Shown one piece after another: positions 1 to 12,200 of a stretch of DNA of 64,000 nucleotides (position 1 is its first letter; every line of letters starts with the position of its first letter). Both the position numbers and the translations under genes were made by a program. Under the pieces are notes generated by a model, which was not told the origin of the DNA, made no database searches, and worked only from the letters and a program-made list of their open reading frames with translations. Origin of the DNA: Blastomyces gilchristii SLH14081 (Eukaryota; Ascomycota; Eurotiomycetes; Onygenales; Ajellomycetaceae); assembly GCF_000003855.2 (NCBI RefSeq), contig NW_003101666.1, positions 909,129 through 973,128 of the forward strand. Reading direction: 5' to 3'.

Positions 1-607
1 TTTATAATATCTTTCATATAAGCTTGCTTTACTGCACTATCACTAATTCATTCTCTTCTCAACTGACTTTCAACTGACAGCTGCCAGAGATCATAGAAGA
101 AGATAATGAACTTGAATAAGAGATTAAAGATATTCTTAATAAGAGACTTCACAGTCATGACTGATAATATCTTGTGAAATGAGTTAACTATGATCACTTA
201 ATCTGAACTCTGAGTTCTGTGTTATCTGAGACTGTGGCTCTTGACTGATGAGAGCAATATATAATTAAGAAAGAAGAGAGAAACTAATATAACAGACTGT
301 GTCTGATCAATTATATAGACTATTTCATTACACTTCACAGATTTCTATCACTTCAATTCTCAGTTATCAATTCTCAGCTGAAAATCTACAGAATTTCTAT
401 TCTTTCACCCCGAAGCTTCACTACATATAAAAACCCCTATTCTTCCACCCTGAAGTTTCACTGTGTACGCCATCACATACGCGTATAAATATTCACTTCA
501 ATCACTGATTCTCATACTTTCTCTTTCTTTTCTTCTCTAACATTTTTCACTTTGTTATATAAGACCTATAAATATTATACCGATCTATTCGGCGTAGACC
601 TCTTACA
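1..607 (+). mobile_element. Ty3/Gypsy family C, copy C0: 3' end of internal region plus 3' LTR
   Basis: The left 287 bases match, inverted, the 3' internal region of C1 (15155-15297 and 15801-15900). They end in a purine-rich stretch (about 265-283, AAGAAAGAAGAGAGAAAC) that fits a polypurine tract. The 3' LTR follows at 288-607. The 5' part of the element lies outside the window. C0 sits inside a D-family element: sequence resumes at 608 at a point that is continuous in D1 (about 22468) and D2 (about 45308). No readable protein survives in this piece. Confidence 0.75.
288..607 (+). repeat. 3' LTR of C0 (320 bp)
   Basis: It aligns with the LTRs at 14859-15154, 20810-21161 and 39728-40083. The family starts TGTGRCGGGCTGCGCC; here that inner edge has decayed to TATAACAGACTGTGT. 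The outer edge keeps CpGs (ACCGATC, TTCGGCGTAG) and ends CCTCTTACA. A TATA-like TATAAATATTC at about 484 is present in all family LTRs and probably belongs to the U3 promoter. Confidence 0.8.
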
Positions 608-1337
608 AAGTGTATTGAAATATATTATTGACTTATCAAATATAAAGAGACTCAAAGAAAATATTAACAGCTTTCAAAGATGTACAGAAACAGCTACAGT
701 ATTGCATAGCAATATTATCTTCATTCAATGTATACACTATTAGTATTCTTTGTATACACTTATTATATAATCTATATCAGAGATACATGCAGAAAACAGA
801 TCTTTATTACTAGAAAGAATAATTGCAGCAATTCTCTGTTTTTATATTATAAAGATAAGTTATTCTCATTTCTTTCTTCTCTCTTTTCTCTTCTTCTTCA
901 ACTCATCACTAATTGCAAGCTAGTATGAAAACTATTAAAACACTCTTAGAAATTCTCAAATTGAAGAGTATAGACTAATCAAATTTTAAATACAGAAGAA
1001 TTAAATTACATTTAATAATACTAATTATTCATTCTCTCTTAATAAAATAATAGTCATATCTTTCTCTCTCTCTCTCAAATAAAACATGGCCCGCGAAAAG
1101 AGAGTACTATGTCAGATCATAATAATCAACACAGTCTCAGCATGCAGAGCTGTATACATGCAGTGTGTACTGAACTGAGAGACTGTATGAGTTGCAAATC
1201 AGCAGCAGCATTTCAGAGAGAGCTGTGTAGTATGAGAAAGTCATAACTCTCAGTCATATACACAGAGAATGAATTACTGCAGTAAGTACATATGTATTGT
1301 ATAAAATAACACTTTTTAATAATACTCAGTCTCTGAT
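608..1337 (-). mobile_element. hAT family D, copy D0: right part
   Basis: This is about 730 bp homologous to 22469-23200 in D1 and 45308-46032 in D2. Its left part is cut off by C0. It carries no transposase sequence; by comparison with D1 it corresponds to the region upstream of the minus-strand genes. It reaches the AATACTCAGTCTCTGAT junction, where MITE B1 is inserted with a perfect 10-bp duplication (1328-1337 and 10019-10028). D-flank sequence resumes at 10019. Confidence 0.6.
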
Positions 1338-1507
1338 AGACTGGCCGCTGAGACCATGAATTTCATGTTTGATCTCATTTGATCTGGTCTCATACATTTC
1401 TTGGCATGAATCCCACTGGGACTAGCCATTAAAAAAACATGCAAAGTGACTATATATCAGATCTTAAAATGAAATCATAACTTGAAAAAAATAAGAAAGT
1501 GGTCTCA

Positions 1508-1682
1508 TGTGGTTCGGAAGAACGTACGACCGTCGGATAATAACGCGGCCGCTTCCGAACTAGCTTACGAGTGTAAAGGGGGCCATAGCAGCCACTAATT
1601 AATTTAGTGTATGATATTCAATATATAAGAAGCCGGCGTACGCCTGTAATCATACACTGGCTTAAGCAACCTTTGAATCACA
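1508..1682 (+). repeat. 5' LTR of A1
   Basis: 175 bp, TGTGGTTCGG to TTTGAATCACA. The first ~50 bp keep nine CpGs, including NotI-like GCGGCCGC; the matching part of the 3' LTR keeps one. ATATATAAG at about 1620 is a plausible TATA element. The sequence directly after the LTR (TCTGATAGCATG) is conserved in A2 and A3 and may be an unusual primer-binding site. Confidence 0.9.
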
Positions 1683-2077
1683 TCTGATAGCATGTCTAAA
1701 AACCAGTGAGAAGCGCAGGCTCCTTCAGGGCATGATAATTCCATCTATGAAGCAATTCATAGTTATCATGCCAGTGTGGTCCTAGAACATCTCAAAAAGA
1801 TAGCATATGAAGAGCAGTGAGTGAAAGAGCATCTGATTAATGCTGCTTCACTTGTTGAGAAAAAACTCCACACTCAGGTGAATGCCATGTATACAAATAG
1901 ATGAGATGTGAGAAATGAAATGAAAGCAGTGAACTAGATTTAAAGAAGATCACTCTTCACTCAAAGAGATAAAAGAGAAGAGTGATCATCACTGAAGTTG
2001 TATAATGATAACAGAAATCACATAATGATATAGTGATATAATGATAGACATTGTACAATTAACAAGAAATCATCAAA

Positions 2078-3540
2078 ATGAATATCTCTTCTAGTTAATA
2101 CAAATAACACCCTTCTCTGCTATCTGAACTGAAAGATATACAGAATCTCTCAGAGGGTTTACTTGAAGCAGTAAGAAAAGTGACTGAGACTGCTGAACTG
2201 AAATTGAAGCTCTGTATGTGTACAAGAATTCTAAACAAGATCAAGACCTTGTGTATACAGTGACAGGCTGAGACAGAAGTCAAATAACAATTAGCATTCA
2301 CTGCAGATCAAGCATTCACTATGAAGAGCTTCACTGATGCAATCATCATCATCAATAAGAATAGAGAAAATCAGATCTTAGGCCTGCAGCAGGAGATTGA
2401 ACATTTACACAGACAGATAACTATGTCAAATCTGAAGATCTCATCATAATTATTCACAATCTCTTCAGAAGTGTATACATTATTGAAGACTGCTGTGTAA
2501 GATGAGAATTCAAGCATGAGATATATCAAGCTGAAAGATCTGCTGAAGTTATCAAGCTTTAATAACAACTGAAAAAATAATGCTGTAATCAGCTGACTAA
2601 GTCAGATGTAATCATATTATTAGATTGAATATGAACTCACAGATAGATAGTTAATGAAATTTCAACAAGTCTTAAGATCTGCTATATTTCTACATGAAAA
2701 AGCAAAGTTATTATAAATGACTGATGAAAAGATGAATCTCACAGATCTGAAGTAATATTCATTCTTATAAACATGAAATAAGTTTTTCAAATGAATCTTA
2801 CACAACTTTGAGAAAGTGAATGTGTAAGATAAGTATTATAAATACTTTACTAAGTGTAGATAAGTGACTAATCTTATATTGTATTTTACACACTTCAGCT
2901 TACACTATCTTATATTGAATAAAGAGCTTTCAACATCTTTCTATTTACAGATCTTTATTCATGATCTTACATCTGAGTTAAGAGCAGAATGAAAATGCTT
3001 AATCTCACAGTCAGACACAGTGAAGAAAGCATATAATATTCTCATTATATGAGAATAAACAAGTTAATTGTAACAGAAAATACTGTAATTAAGTATGTCT
3101 CAGCAGAGAATGAGTAATCAGACTTCTATAACACAAGTCACACACTCAGATACAATGAATCTAGATCTGAATATTATCACTAAAGTGCTGAATTCTCTGA
3201 AAAAGGAATTCTCTGAGTGAAAATCTTGATATTATAAGCATTGAGCTTGCTTCAACTGTAGATGCTAAAATCATGATATAAAAGATTGCACTCAGTGTAC
3301 ACAGTTAAGAGAAGTAAGAAAGTCAAAAAACTAGCAGAATCAGTGAGCTCAGTGATACTCACTGATATTCTATGAAAAGTCTTCAAAGTGAAAGAGATGC
3401 TCATGTTAGATGATTCTCTGAATTCTGTGAATACTAAGAGAAAGCAGGCTTCTGACTGAGAAGTGAGCAAGGATGAAGTGAATGCTCATCTCAATGCCTT
3501 GAGGCCTGAAAGATTAATGTATAAGAAGCACTTGAATAAG
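2078..3540 (+). pseudogene. gag: Gag of A1 (Ty3/Gypsy), broken
   Basis: The ATG at 2078 is shared with A3 (48833) and A2 (32928, minus), and the first ~60 codons align well between copies (MNISS, then a helical stretch with LSELKDIQNL and VTETAEL). Near the C-terminus, at 3248-3289, a CCHC zinc knuckle reads C-x2-C-x4-H-x4-C (CFNC...NH...DC) apart from in-frame stops, followed by a Cys-containing tail. This is the nucleic-acid-binding end expected of Gag. Many TGA and TAA codons interrupt the frame. A short region (1690-2077) between LTR and this ATG is leader sequence with no clear frame. Confidence 0.75.
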
Positions 3541-6500
3541 AATTAAGAGATAGCTGCAAAAGTGTTAGCAGACATAGAAGCTTCTATACAATATATTGAT
3601 GATTATATAATTTGAAGATTGAAAGAGATTCATCAAGTGAAGAATCTCTGATATATAAGATTATCTAATAATTAATATTTGATATCATCTGTAAAAGTAA
3701 AAGTTCCCTTGCACTTTGAAGAATAATCTTACTATATTTGAGTGTGAGAGCTGCAGAATGTGAAATATAATCTTATTCTCAGACTTAATTGATTTCAAAG
3801 ATTCAATCTGCAGATTCAATGATGTACATGTTATATGCAGTTGACTGATAGAAAGAAAACAGTTCATATAATTCTATTAACTGATATGAGAAGGACATTT
3901 CACATCTCTGATATAGAAGAGTTAAATCTGCTTATATATTAATAAACAAAGAGAATGATTCACAAGATCTCATCTGAAAGTATTCTGTAAGTTATACAGG
4001 ACTCAGAAGCAGAGGAAATCAAGATAAAGAATATAGAAGAGAACAAGTATATGAAGAAGCTTCTGAAGAAGTATGAAAAGGTCTTCTGAACAGATCTTTC
4101 ACCAGAATTGTCATCAGAATGAGGATTCTTACATGAGATTGATACAGGGGATACAAAACCAGTCAATCAGAATGTGTACTCTCTGTCACAAACACATCTC
4201 AAAGAACAGAAGCATCAGATCACTGATCCTCTAGAATGTAGTCTCATACAACTGTTATCAAGTGTATGAGACTTTCCAGTTCTATTTATGAAAAAGACAG
4301 ATGAAGAGTGACAAATGTGTATTAATTATCAAGCACTTAACAAGCTTATAATCAAGAATGAATATTCACTGTCATGAATTCAACAACAGTTGAATACAAT
4401 TAGAAATGTCTGATATCTATCAAAGATCAATCTTCTCTCAGAATACTGACAGATCTGTGTAGATAAACTGTCAGTTCTGTAAATCATATTTAATATATAA
4501 TAAGAGAAGTTTGAATTCCTGGCAATATCATTCAGTCTGACAAATGTACCTGTTATCTTTCAAATGATAATGAATATGATTCTTTATAAACAAAATAAAA
4601 CCTCATGTCTCATATATCTTGATAATATTCTAGTCTTTTCAAACTTATACAATGAATATCTGAAGTATCTTGATAAAGTGCTTATAACTCTGATAGAGTA
4701 TAAGCTCTATATCAAATTAACAAAGTGTGTGTTTGAAACAGAAGAGTTGAAGTTTATAGAACATGTAGTGAAAGATAACTGTATACATCTCATTCTGAAG
4801 AAATTGAATATCATAGTAAATTAACTGTGGCTGAGAAACATATACTATGTATGACAGTTTCTTGAGTTAGTCTTATATTACTGCAGATTTATCAAGGATT
4901 TCACATGAATATCTGTATCACTCTCAGATCTCTTAAGAGAAATAGATGCAAATCTGTGAAAGAAGAAGTTTCATTCAATCATCTGAAATGCTGTGTGTAA
5001 AGAGACTTTTCTCACACTGAGAGAATGTATAATAACATTCTCAGTGCTTATTCAATCAGATTGTAATAAACCTTTCTACATTGAGATGAATGTATTTAAA
5101 TGAGCTATCAGAAACACTCTTCTACAGATGAGCAAGAACAGCAAGCTGCACTCAGTAGCATACAATGATAGAAAACTATTAGATGCTGAGCTCAATTACT
5201 CAGTATATGAAAAGAAATTACTAGTGATAAAGCACACACTGACATTGTGAGATAGATATATCAATAACAGGTATACAACAACAGTGATTACAGATTATGA
5301 AAGTCTTATCTATCTACAATCAATGATAAAACTTTTCAAATGCTTAGTATGTTAAATCTTAAAGTTTTAAGTGTATAATCTTCATATTAAATACTGAAAG
5401 AGATCAGATGCTGTGATATCTGATATAATCAGTTACAGATCTGATTTCATGAGTGAGAGTTCTGTGAACCAGGCACAAGAAACATTCACATTAAATGTAC
5501 TAAGAAAATGTAAGGAATAAGAATGAGTGAATATCATGATCTCTTACTTGAAGAATGATAAGATATTGAATAACAAGTGTCTTGTGAAAGTAGTAGAAGA
5601 GATGCTTTCAAACTTCAGACTGAGAAAATTGAAAAATAACATTGTTCTTTATCACAATCTAGAATATGCAGAAGCTCTCTATCTAGAATCTTTATTTAGA
5701 TACAACTTAGTGACTTGCATGCATAAGGCATTCAGTTACTTAGAAAGCTCTGAACTTATAAGCATACTCAAATCAAGAGCATACTGGTCAAGCATGACTG
5801 AGAACATTCAGGTGTATGCTTACAAGTGCTCTAATTATCAGATCATAAAAGAATCTAAGAAAGGATTAGAATATGAGAAGATATAACATCAGATAAAGTG
5901 TATAATACAACTGTTTAAACAATGAGAGATGAATCTCATAGATATATTACTATAAACATCAAATGAAAATCAATGAATAATCACTGCTATTAATTACACT
6001 ACTGACTGGTCAGTCATAAAAGCAGTTTCAGAGGCAACAGAGAAGGTGATGACAAAGTTTCAATATAATGAGATTTATATCAACTATGAAATGCCGCATG
6101 AGATTCTAACTGATAATGATGTGAATCTCATAGAAGGAGTGATGAGGCATTTCATGAGCTAGTTACAGACAAGACATCATAGAACAACATCATATCATTC
6201 ATGAACAAATAGAAAGATGAAACACTTGAATGAAATCTTGAGCAACATGCTGATGAAATATCTAGTGAGCAAGCCTATAAGATTATGAGATGAATATCTC
6301 AGTCAGATGTTATTAGTCACACAAATTCAGAAGCATGCAGTTATCAAGTGTTCATCATTCTACCTGTTATATGAATTGTATCTGCACATTCTGAAGAATG
6401 CTTCAGAAAAGATGAGGGAGGAAACAACAGTCACAGACACAGAACCAAGATTGAAAGAGATCAGTCATACACATGCAAAAGCTAATAAGTTACTCCTGAA

Positions 6501-6990
6501 CTGAGCAATTCAATTGAAAAGAATACAAGACTCACTTATTAAGAAATTAAGTCTCAAGATGAGAACATGAGTTCTCATATACAATGAGAGTTCTGAGAAG
6601 TTTCAATCTAGATGATTTGAGTCATATAAAATACTGAAATCACATTCTCTGAGAACTTACACATTGAAGAAATCAGAGAGACAGATCTTATACAACTTAA
6701 TCAATGATTCATGACTAGTGAAAGCAAAGATGTAAGATCTGAGTGAATTATAGTTATTCACAGCACTATTATCAGCATTGAAAAAGAAGAGACTTATAAT
6801 TGAAAAGTCTTATAAGGTAAGAGAAATCATAGACACTTATGAATCAGATAATCTCACTTATTCTGATCTTTTCACAATTATAAGAAAAGAATGAGAAGAA
6901 ATGAAGAAATCAGATAAATATCATACTTCAATAAGTGATGAGACTGTAGCTGATTGTATGATAACATATCACAGACAGCAGATGTAATAC
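3541..6990 (+). pseudogene. pol: Pol of A1: protease, RT, RNase H, integrase, broken
   Basis: The protease site is a decayed A-D-T-G-A-S (reads ADIEAS, about 3571). The RT spans about 4160-4830: CINYQALNKL, then FEFLAISFSLTNVP, then YLDNILVFS in place of Y-x-D-D. RNase H follows at about 5070-5330 (PFYIEMN, ELNYSVYEKKLL, TDYESL). Integrase starts with a His/Cys zinc region at 5527-5886 (YWSSMTENIQVYAYKC), then the DDE core (LTDNDVN, TSYHS...NRKMKHLNE) to about 6260, and a GPY/F-like C-terminal module (FESYKILK, about 6610). Stops sit mostly where CGA or TGG codons are expected. About 380 bp after 6990 have no assigned domain. Confidence 0.9.
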
Positions 6991-7550
6991 AGTAAAGAGC
7001 AGTCTTAAAGTAGCAGACTTGTATATGAGTCAGATTGCAGAAGAAAAAGAAATTCAGAGTTGAATTTAACTGTTTATATCAGTTCAATTACAGAGATCAC
7101 AGAGGATAAACTATCTGAAATATTCACAGACATGTGAGACCAAGTCATCTCAATCTCTGAGAACACTCAGAGATTGAATGAGATTAGTTTTGATGAGCTG
7201 TTCACTGTAATGATCTGAGCAGGTGAAGAGAGACAGTATAATGTGTGAGACAGAATCATAAAAGATGAAAGCTGCTGAACCTAGTCACTGAACACTGTAT
7301 CATATAGAGATCATGTAAGAGTAGTGACTAGCAGATAAAGAAAAAGTGTAAGAAAAGAAAAGAAATAATGAATTGATTATTAACTGTAAGAGTTAGCTGT
7401 AAAAGACAAATATTATTATACACATCTCATTCATTTTCATATATCACATGTTTAATCTATTTTCAACATCACATTATCTGAAAAACATCAAAAATAAAGG
7501 AAATCTCAAAACTCAAGATCTGTAAGAAATTCAAGAACTGTAAGCTGCTC

Positions 7551-9360
7551 TTATAACAACACTGTACACATCTCTGATTTCTCTATCACTCTATATACAA
7601 CATTAATGTCATTTATTGCAAGATTGACTGAAATGTCAATATAGAAATACACACATGTATATGTAGAGAAATTGAAGAAGAGCACAGAACCCGCAGAATC
7701 AGGAGCCAGGGCAGAAAGAGTGAAGATGAAAGAAATAGAAGAAGAAGAAGATGCAGAATCAGATGAATAACAGCAGAAGTCACTCAAAACTGAACACTTA
7801 TAACTCAGTGTGTGCACAATCTTTTCTACAGAGAAGGGAGAGAAAGCAATGAAAGAAGCTTGAGAACAGAAGAGAATAGTCTCAGCAGTGTTATCATCTT
7901 CAATTAAGATAACCTCTGATGCTGAAGTAACTAAGAACTATTGTTAGTGTATGAAACTGTAAAAAGCAGGAGTAATAATTACTGAATGAACATCTGCTGA
8001 TCTTAGAATTGTACACATAATTACAACACACACAAGGCTCCTCAGAAAGAGAGAGAGAGATACAGAGAAATGCAGAAAGTAGAACACAGTGTACAAATAA
8101 CTCATTCTCACAATGACATCTCAGACAAGGCATACAAGCCTCACACTCACAGGTGTAAAAGAGCATGATATTCACATTTCTGTTTCTGAAAACACAGATA
8201 TTCTTCATCTGCATCACAAAGTCAGACAATAAATATCAGAGAATAGGCTGATACAGGTTGATCATGCTGAAGATATTCATCAAAGCAGATGTACCTGTAA
8301 TATTGAATTTGACAGTCATGAAAAGTTTCTTGATATCTGTGAATATCATGACTTCATACACAATAAAACCTATAACAATTTCCTCTAAGAATAGGAAAAT
8401 CAGTGTCAGAAAGAAAAGATGAAAAGAAAAAGACTTATGATCTCAACACTGTTGAGAGAGAGAGTGATTCTCTGAAATGAATGAATAATTGCTTTATCAC
8501 AAATATTTAAAATGAACATAATAATCAGCATTCATGACTGAGCTTCAGATAGTTATGTCATATATTATCTTCATATAATAAATTGTTCTAGAGGTCAGTA
8601 AGAAGGGCAGAAGTGTACACACTGAGAAACATGATTCACTGAGTCTATACAACATCTCCTTGAAACAGAGAGAGCTAGTAATGAAGACAGCAGTGAGAGC
8701 AGAGGTAGCAGGAGTGAGGGTCACAGGAACAGAGGTAGCGGGAGAACCAGACACAGGGGCAAGTGTAGAAGATTGAGAGAGAGCAGCAGGAGAAGAAGCA
8801 GCAGAAGAAGCAGGGGAAGACACAGAAGACTCAGTCACACATGACATGAGCAATTCCTTTATTATCACATTCTTCAAGTTCTTAATCAATGAGTCAATAT
8901 TGAGTTCACTATCATCAGTGAATGTGAATCTGTCAATGTATGAAGATTCTATATGAATAAAAACAACATATCAGTATCTGTGTTCAGATAAAATTGTGCC
9001 AGAAAACACAATCAGAATTCGCTGAGAAGGAAATGATCAGAGATGTACAAGAAGATGAAGAAGATGTGTCATTCATGATAATATATTCTAGCAATCATTA
9101 GAAGATAAACAAGTTCTGATCATGTCTCACAACATGTTACACTTACTGCTAATGAACTGCCTGATATGAGCACTACAATGACACTTGTTGTGAGAATGAG
9201 AGGCCATTGCCAGGAACATGTACAATGTGATAGATGAACAGATAGAAAGAGTTGAACAGAAGAAGAAGTAGAAATCTTAGATAATGATGATGTTTGATAA
9301 TAATAAAGAAGATAATTAAAGAATGAGAAAAGTTAGTGAATGAGTGATGTAATATAGTGA
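7551..9360 (-). pseudogene. Antisense extra gene of A1, function unknown
   Basis: This region lies between pol and the 3' LTR and is open on the strand opposite gag-pol in three blocks (8545-8889, 7900-8229, 7551-7817). The same blocks appear in A2 (plus strand) and A3 (minus strand). In order: an N-terminal part with SHSHNK and CHCSAHIRQF; a conserved helix before a Ser/Ala/Pro-rich linker (about 8650-8830); a hydrophobic stretch; a Cys cluster C-x-C-x2-C-x2-C-x2-C-x-C-x7-C (8086-8151) followed by CVCCNY; and a conserved C-terminus (VNLAINDINV, VIEKSEMC). The cluster could bind zinc. I do not recognise the family. The last two blocks lie in different frames, as in A2, so an intron or two separate ORFs is possible. 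Confidence 0.6.
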
Positions 9361-9506
9361 AAGTTTCTTTGTGAGAGTGTACACAGAATACTAGCTGAAT
9401 CAGAAATAGGTCACATGATTATGAAATGCTAGTGGTGAGCTAATCTGCATGAAGCTAGAGTGTATAACATGGTCATGTGAGCATGACTGAATCTGATGAG
9501 AGAGAA

Positions 9507-9681
9507 TGTGATTCAGAAGAATGTATAACTGTCAGATAATAACACAGCCGCTTCTGAACTAGCTTACAAGTGTAAAGAGAGTCATAGCAGCCACTAATTA
9601 ATTTAGTGTACGATATTCAATATATAAGAAGCCGGCGTACGCCTGTAATCGTACGCTGGCTTAAGCAACCTTTGAATCACA
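9507..9681 (+). repeat. 3' LTR of A1
   Basis: 175 bp, same length as the 5' LTR. Its inner U3 edge has lost almost all CpGs (TGTGATTCAGAAGAATG), while its outer U5 edge keeps all five in GCCGGCGTACGCC...CGTACGCTGG. The differences from the 5' LTR that I checked are transitions. Confidence 0.9.
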
Positions 9682-10018
9682 CTCATTTGGTTCTATTTAG
9701 TCTCATTCTTGGCATAAAGTTACTATTTTTAGACATTTTATGGTTTTTTTAGACTATTTTTAATTTTTTAAAAAGTAACACTTTTTGATAACACTCAAAT
9801 GAGATTTAAAGTCATTTAAAGCAATAAAAATAATTTAAATTGAGAAGTGGAAATCATGGTCTCATTTGAAAAATGTGATAAGAGTAGACAGTAAGTCTCA
9901 CTGAGACAGTATGAGACTACTATCTAATGTTAAAACCGTGTAATGGGATCAGTTGAATTGGTAATAAGACTATCAAAAAATCTGGTCCTGATCTCAGACA
10001 CGGTCACACGGTCAGTCT

Positions 10019-10389
10019 AGTCTCTGATATTATGAAAATAGAGTCTCTCTGTGAGATCTGTTTTTATCAGAAGTCAGAGAATTTTATATTCTTTAAGATC
10101 ATCTTTGCATGCCTTATCTATGAAATCAATGAGAGAAATTATTGATTTCAGCATTCTGTTCTTGATATTATTCAAGTGACAGCAGAGTTCACTCTGATCA
10201 CACTTTTTAAGTGTATATTTTTTAATTATTCACATTTATACAGATATATACTGATTATTTATTAGATAATATTAAGATAATAACTTATCACAGCTGTGTT
10301 ATTCTCACTGTGAGAGATATATAATTAGTGATAAACATGGTGAAAACTCTGAGAAGTGAGTATTTTAAGAGTGCTACAGTTCTGCAATC
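10019..10389. other. Flanking sequence of the D insertion, no gene seen
   Basis: This resumes D-flank sequence after MITE B1. It matches 46023-46290 next to D2, and the first 25 bp match 23191-23215 next to D1. It is AT-rich with no coding signal. Because three D copies share this right flank, it belongs either to the D family itself or to a larger repeat that D entered. Confidence 0.5.
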
Positions 10390-10553
10390 TTGATTTTTTT
10401 TATTTTTCTTTTGTATTTTTTTATTTTTCTTTTATTTTTTTATTTTTCTTTCTTGTTTTTTTTTTCATTGTAATTTTTGATTGTTTTTGTTTTATTTTTT
10501 TATTTTTTTTTTTTTTATTTTTTTTTTTATATTTTATATTTTTTTTATAATTA
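10390..10553. repeat. T-rich low-complexity tract
   Basis: About 160 bp of TTTTTTATTTTTCTTTT-type sequence. It yields artificial Phe/Leu-rich or Lys-rich ORFs on the two strands, neither of which resembles a protein. It may be an old poly-A/T tail or slippage-expanded sequence. Confidence 0.85.
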
Positions 10554-10699
10554 AAATTATATGAATTATAATCTGTATTTAGAAAAGTAATAATATTTAA
10601 TAACACTCTCTATTGAATTTTCAATAAATGAGTACTATATTATAGTATTATGTAAGTGAGAAATGATTTTATACTCTTATTTAATATTATTCTCAATAA

Positions 10700-10916
10700 T
10701 GAGATCAGAATGAAAATGTGACTAAGAATTCAAACATATTCTTTATCTGAGACTAGATTTTTATTTGAAAAGTAAATCTGAGATCTTTAATATTTGAAAT
10801 AATGTGATTTGAGATTAATGTAATGAATACAAATCATGATCAGAAGTAATGCTTTTAGGCAATATAATAACTATAAAGTTTGATTCTGATCTCAGACATG
10901 ATTATATAGTCAGTCT
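10700..10916 (-). mobile_element. B-like element B4, decayed right end
   Basis: The last ~90 bp resemble the right end of B1 (GATCTCAGACA...GTCAGTCT), with a related run just upstream (GGCAATATAATAACTATAAA against GGTAATAAGACTATCAAAAA). The left end could not be placed. The piece directly adjoins the left flank of D1, as B5 does for D2. Confidence 0.4.
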
Positions 10917-12200
10917 ATTAATAACACTCATGAAACAACTAAATATATTCTTGTATAAGTTTATTCTTCACTTTCTCATGAAAACTACACTTCTCTAATA
11001 TACTTTGATCAGAGGTATTAAACTGTCTGATAATTTTATGTTTTATAATCATGAGTTTCTTGATTGTTTCTCCTTATAATTGTTCTCAGTGATAGTGATA
11101 AATATCTCATCTTGAGTTGAACTTTTGCTTCATTCTTATCTCTGTTAATAAAATTGTCAGAATATCACACATCATCAGTATAACAGTTGACTATATACTC
11201 TCAACAATTTGTCATAACTCTAGAATTGATTTGATGTGTAAATTTATCAGATTATCTTGAAGATAATGATTAAATTCAGTTTTATAAGCATGTAGTTTTG
11301 TCTGATTTTCAGTTATAATTAATGTATGCAAGTTCTGTTTCAAAGTTAGTATTATAGTTCTATATGATATGAAGTATTATCAAAGATCATTACTTACTAA
11401 GGAATTATATTTCACTGTCTTCACATCTCTAACATCTGCTTATTCAAATCTCTGATAGTTGATATTGTAGTAGTCTCAGGCTAATTTAACATACAAGTCT
11501 CATTTCTTCTCTGTTCAATCTTGAGAAGTATAGATATTAACTTAACAGAAGAGATCTAGTAGAGCTGCTACAGTATAGTACTCTGCAAAAGATTGTTCAG
11601 TTTTGCTGTAGTAATATATCAGTTTATTTCTTACAGTAATAATAGCCTGTGCTATAGCATCATCTCAGACTGAATTTCTTTTTAAGTAATTCAACTGCTT
11701 CTTAAGATGAGTAAATAAACTGTTATGCACTCATCAGACTGACTGCAGCATTGGTGTATAAGTGATTAAAACTGTCTTAGTTGTCTTATAAAACTGAAAC
11801 AGTAAATCAATCACATATTTCAACTGAGTTCACTTCATATAAGAAAGTTTCAATGTCTGAATCTTTTCTCAATCAGAGCATTGTACTCAATGATCAATGA
11901 CCTGATGTAATTAAAGAGTCTGAGTAGTTATCTTATCTATTGAACTTAATCATATTCTAATATTCTGTATCATATTCAGTGATGTGACAGCTTTATTTAT
12001 TTGTTGAATATCATGAAATTAATATTATTGTTTAGAGAAGGTACAAATCACATTAGCAATGTTTTGAATCTGTGATATTTAAATTATTAGTCAATCTATT
12101 CAAAATTAACAGTAGTATTATCAAAAAATATTATCAAAAACCAATATCAAAGATTATTATCAAAAAATATTATCTTTTACAGTGTGAATGTAAAAGTTAT

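Larger units (their letters stand above)
1508..9681 (+). mobile_element. Ty3/Gypsy family A, copy A1, complete but decayed (8.2 kb)
   Basis: Two 175-bp LTRs (1508-1682 and 9507-9681) start TG and end CA and are flanked by the 4-bp duplication CTCA (1504-1507, 9682-9685). Domain order is gag with CCHC knuckle, protease, reverse transcriptase, RNase H, integrase. That order defines Ty3/Gypsy. A further 1.8-kb region between pol and the 3' LTR is open on the opposite strand. A purine tract GAGAGAGAA lies directly before the 3' LTR. I see no standard tRNA 3'-end primer site (TGG...) after the 5' LTR. All reading frames carry many stops, so the copy is dead. Confidence 0.92.
1338..10018 (-). mobile_element. 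MITE family B, copy B1 (503 bp, split by A1)
   Basis: Two halves, 1338-1507 and 9686-10018, make one 503-bp element once A1 and its duplicated CTCA are removed, the same length as B2. Ends are AGACTGGCCG and CGGTCAGTCT, an imperfect terminal inverted repeat. The flanking 10-bp duplication AGTCTCTGAT is perfect. No coding capacity is seen. Ends, size and a long TSD suit a non-autonomous Mutator-like element (usual TSD 8-11 bp); no autonomous partner is visible here. Confidence 0.8.

Noticed and set aside
10356..10606. Small Phe-rich and Lys-rich ORFs on the two strands
   Set aside because: They are translations of a T-rich low-complexity tract and have no start context or conserved partner.
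10607..10926. A complete B-type element between TTTAATAACA (about 10597) and ATTAATAACA (10917)
   Set aside because: The flanking 10-mers are nearly alike, but the left side does not begin with the AGACTG terminal repeat, so only the right end is called.
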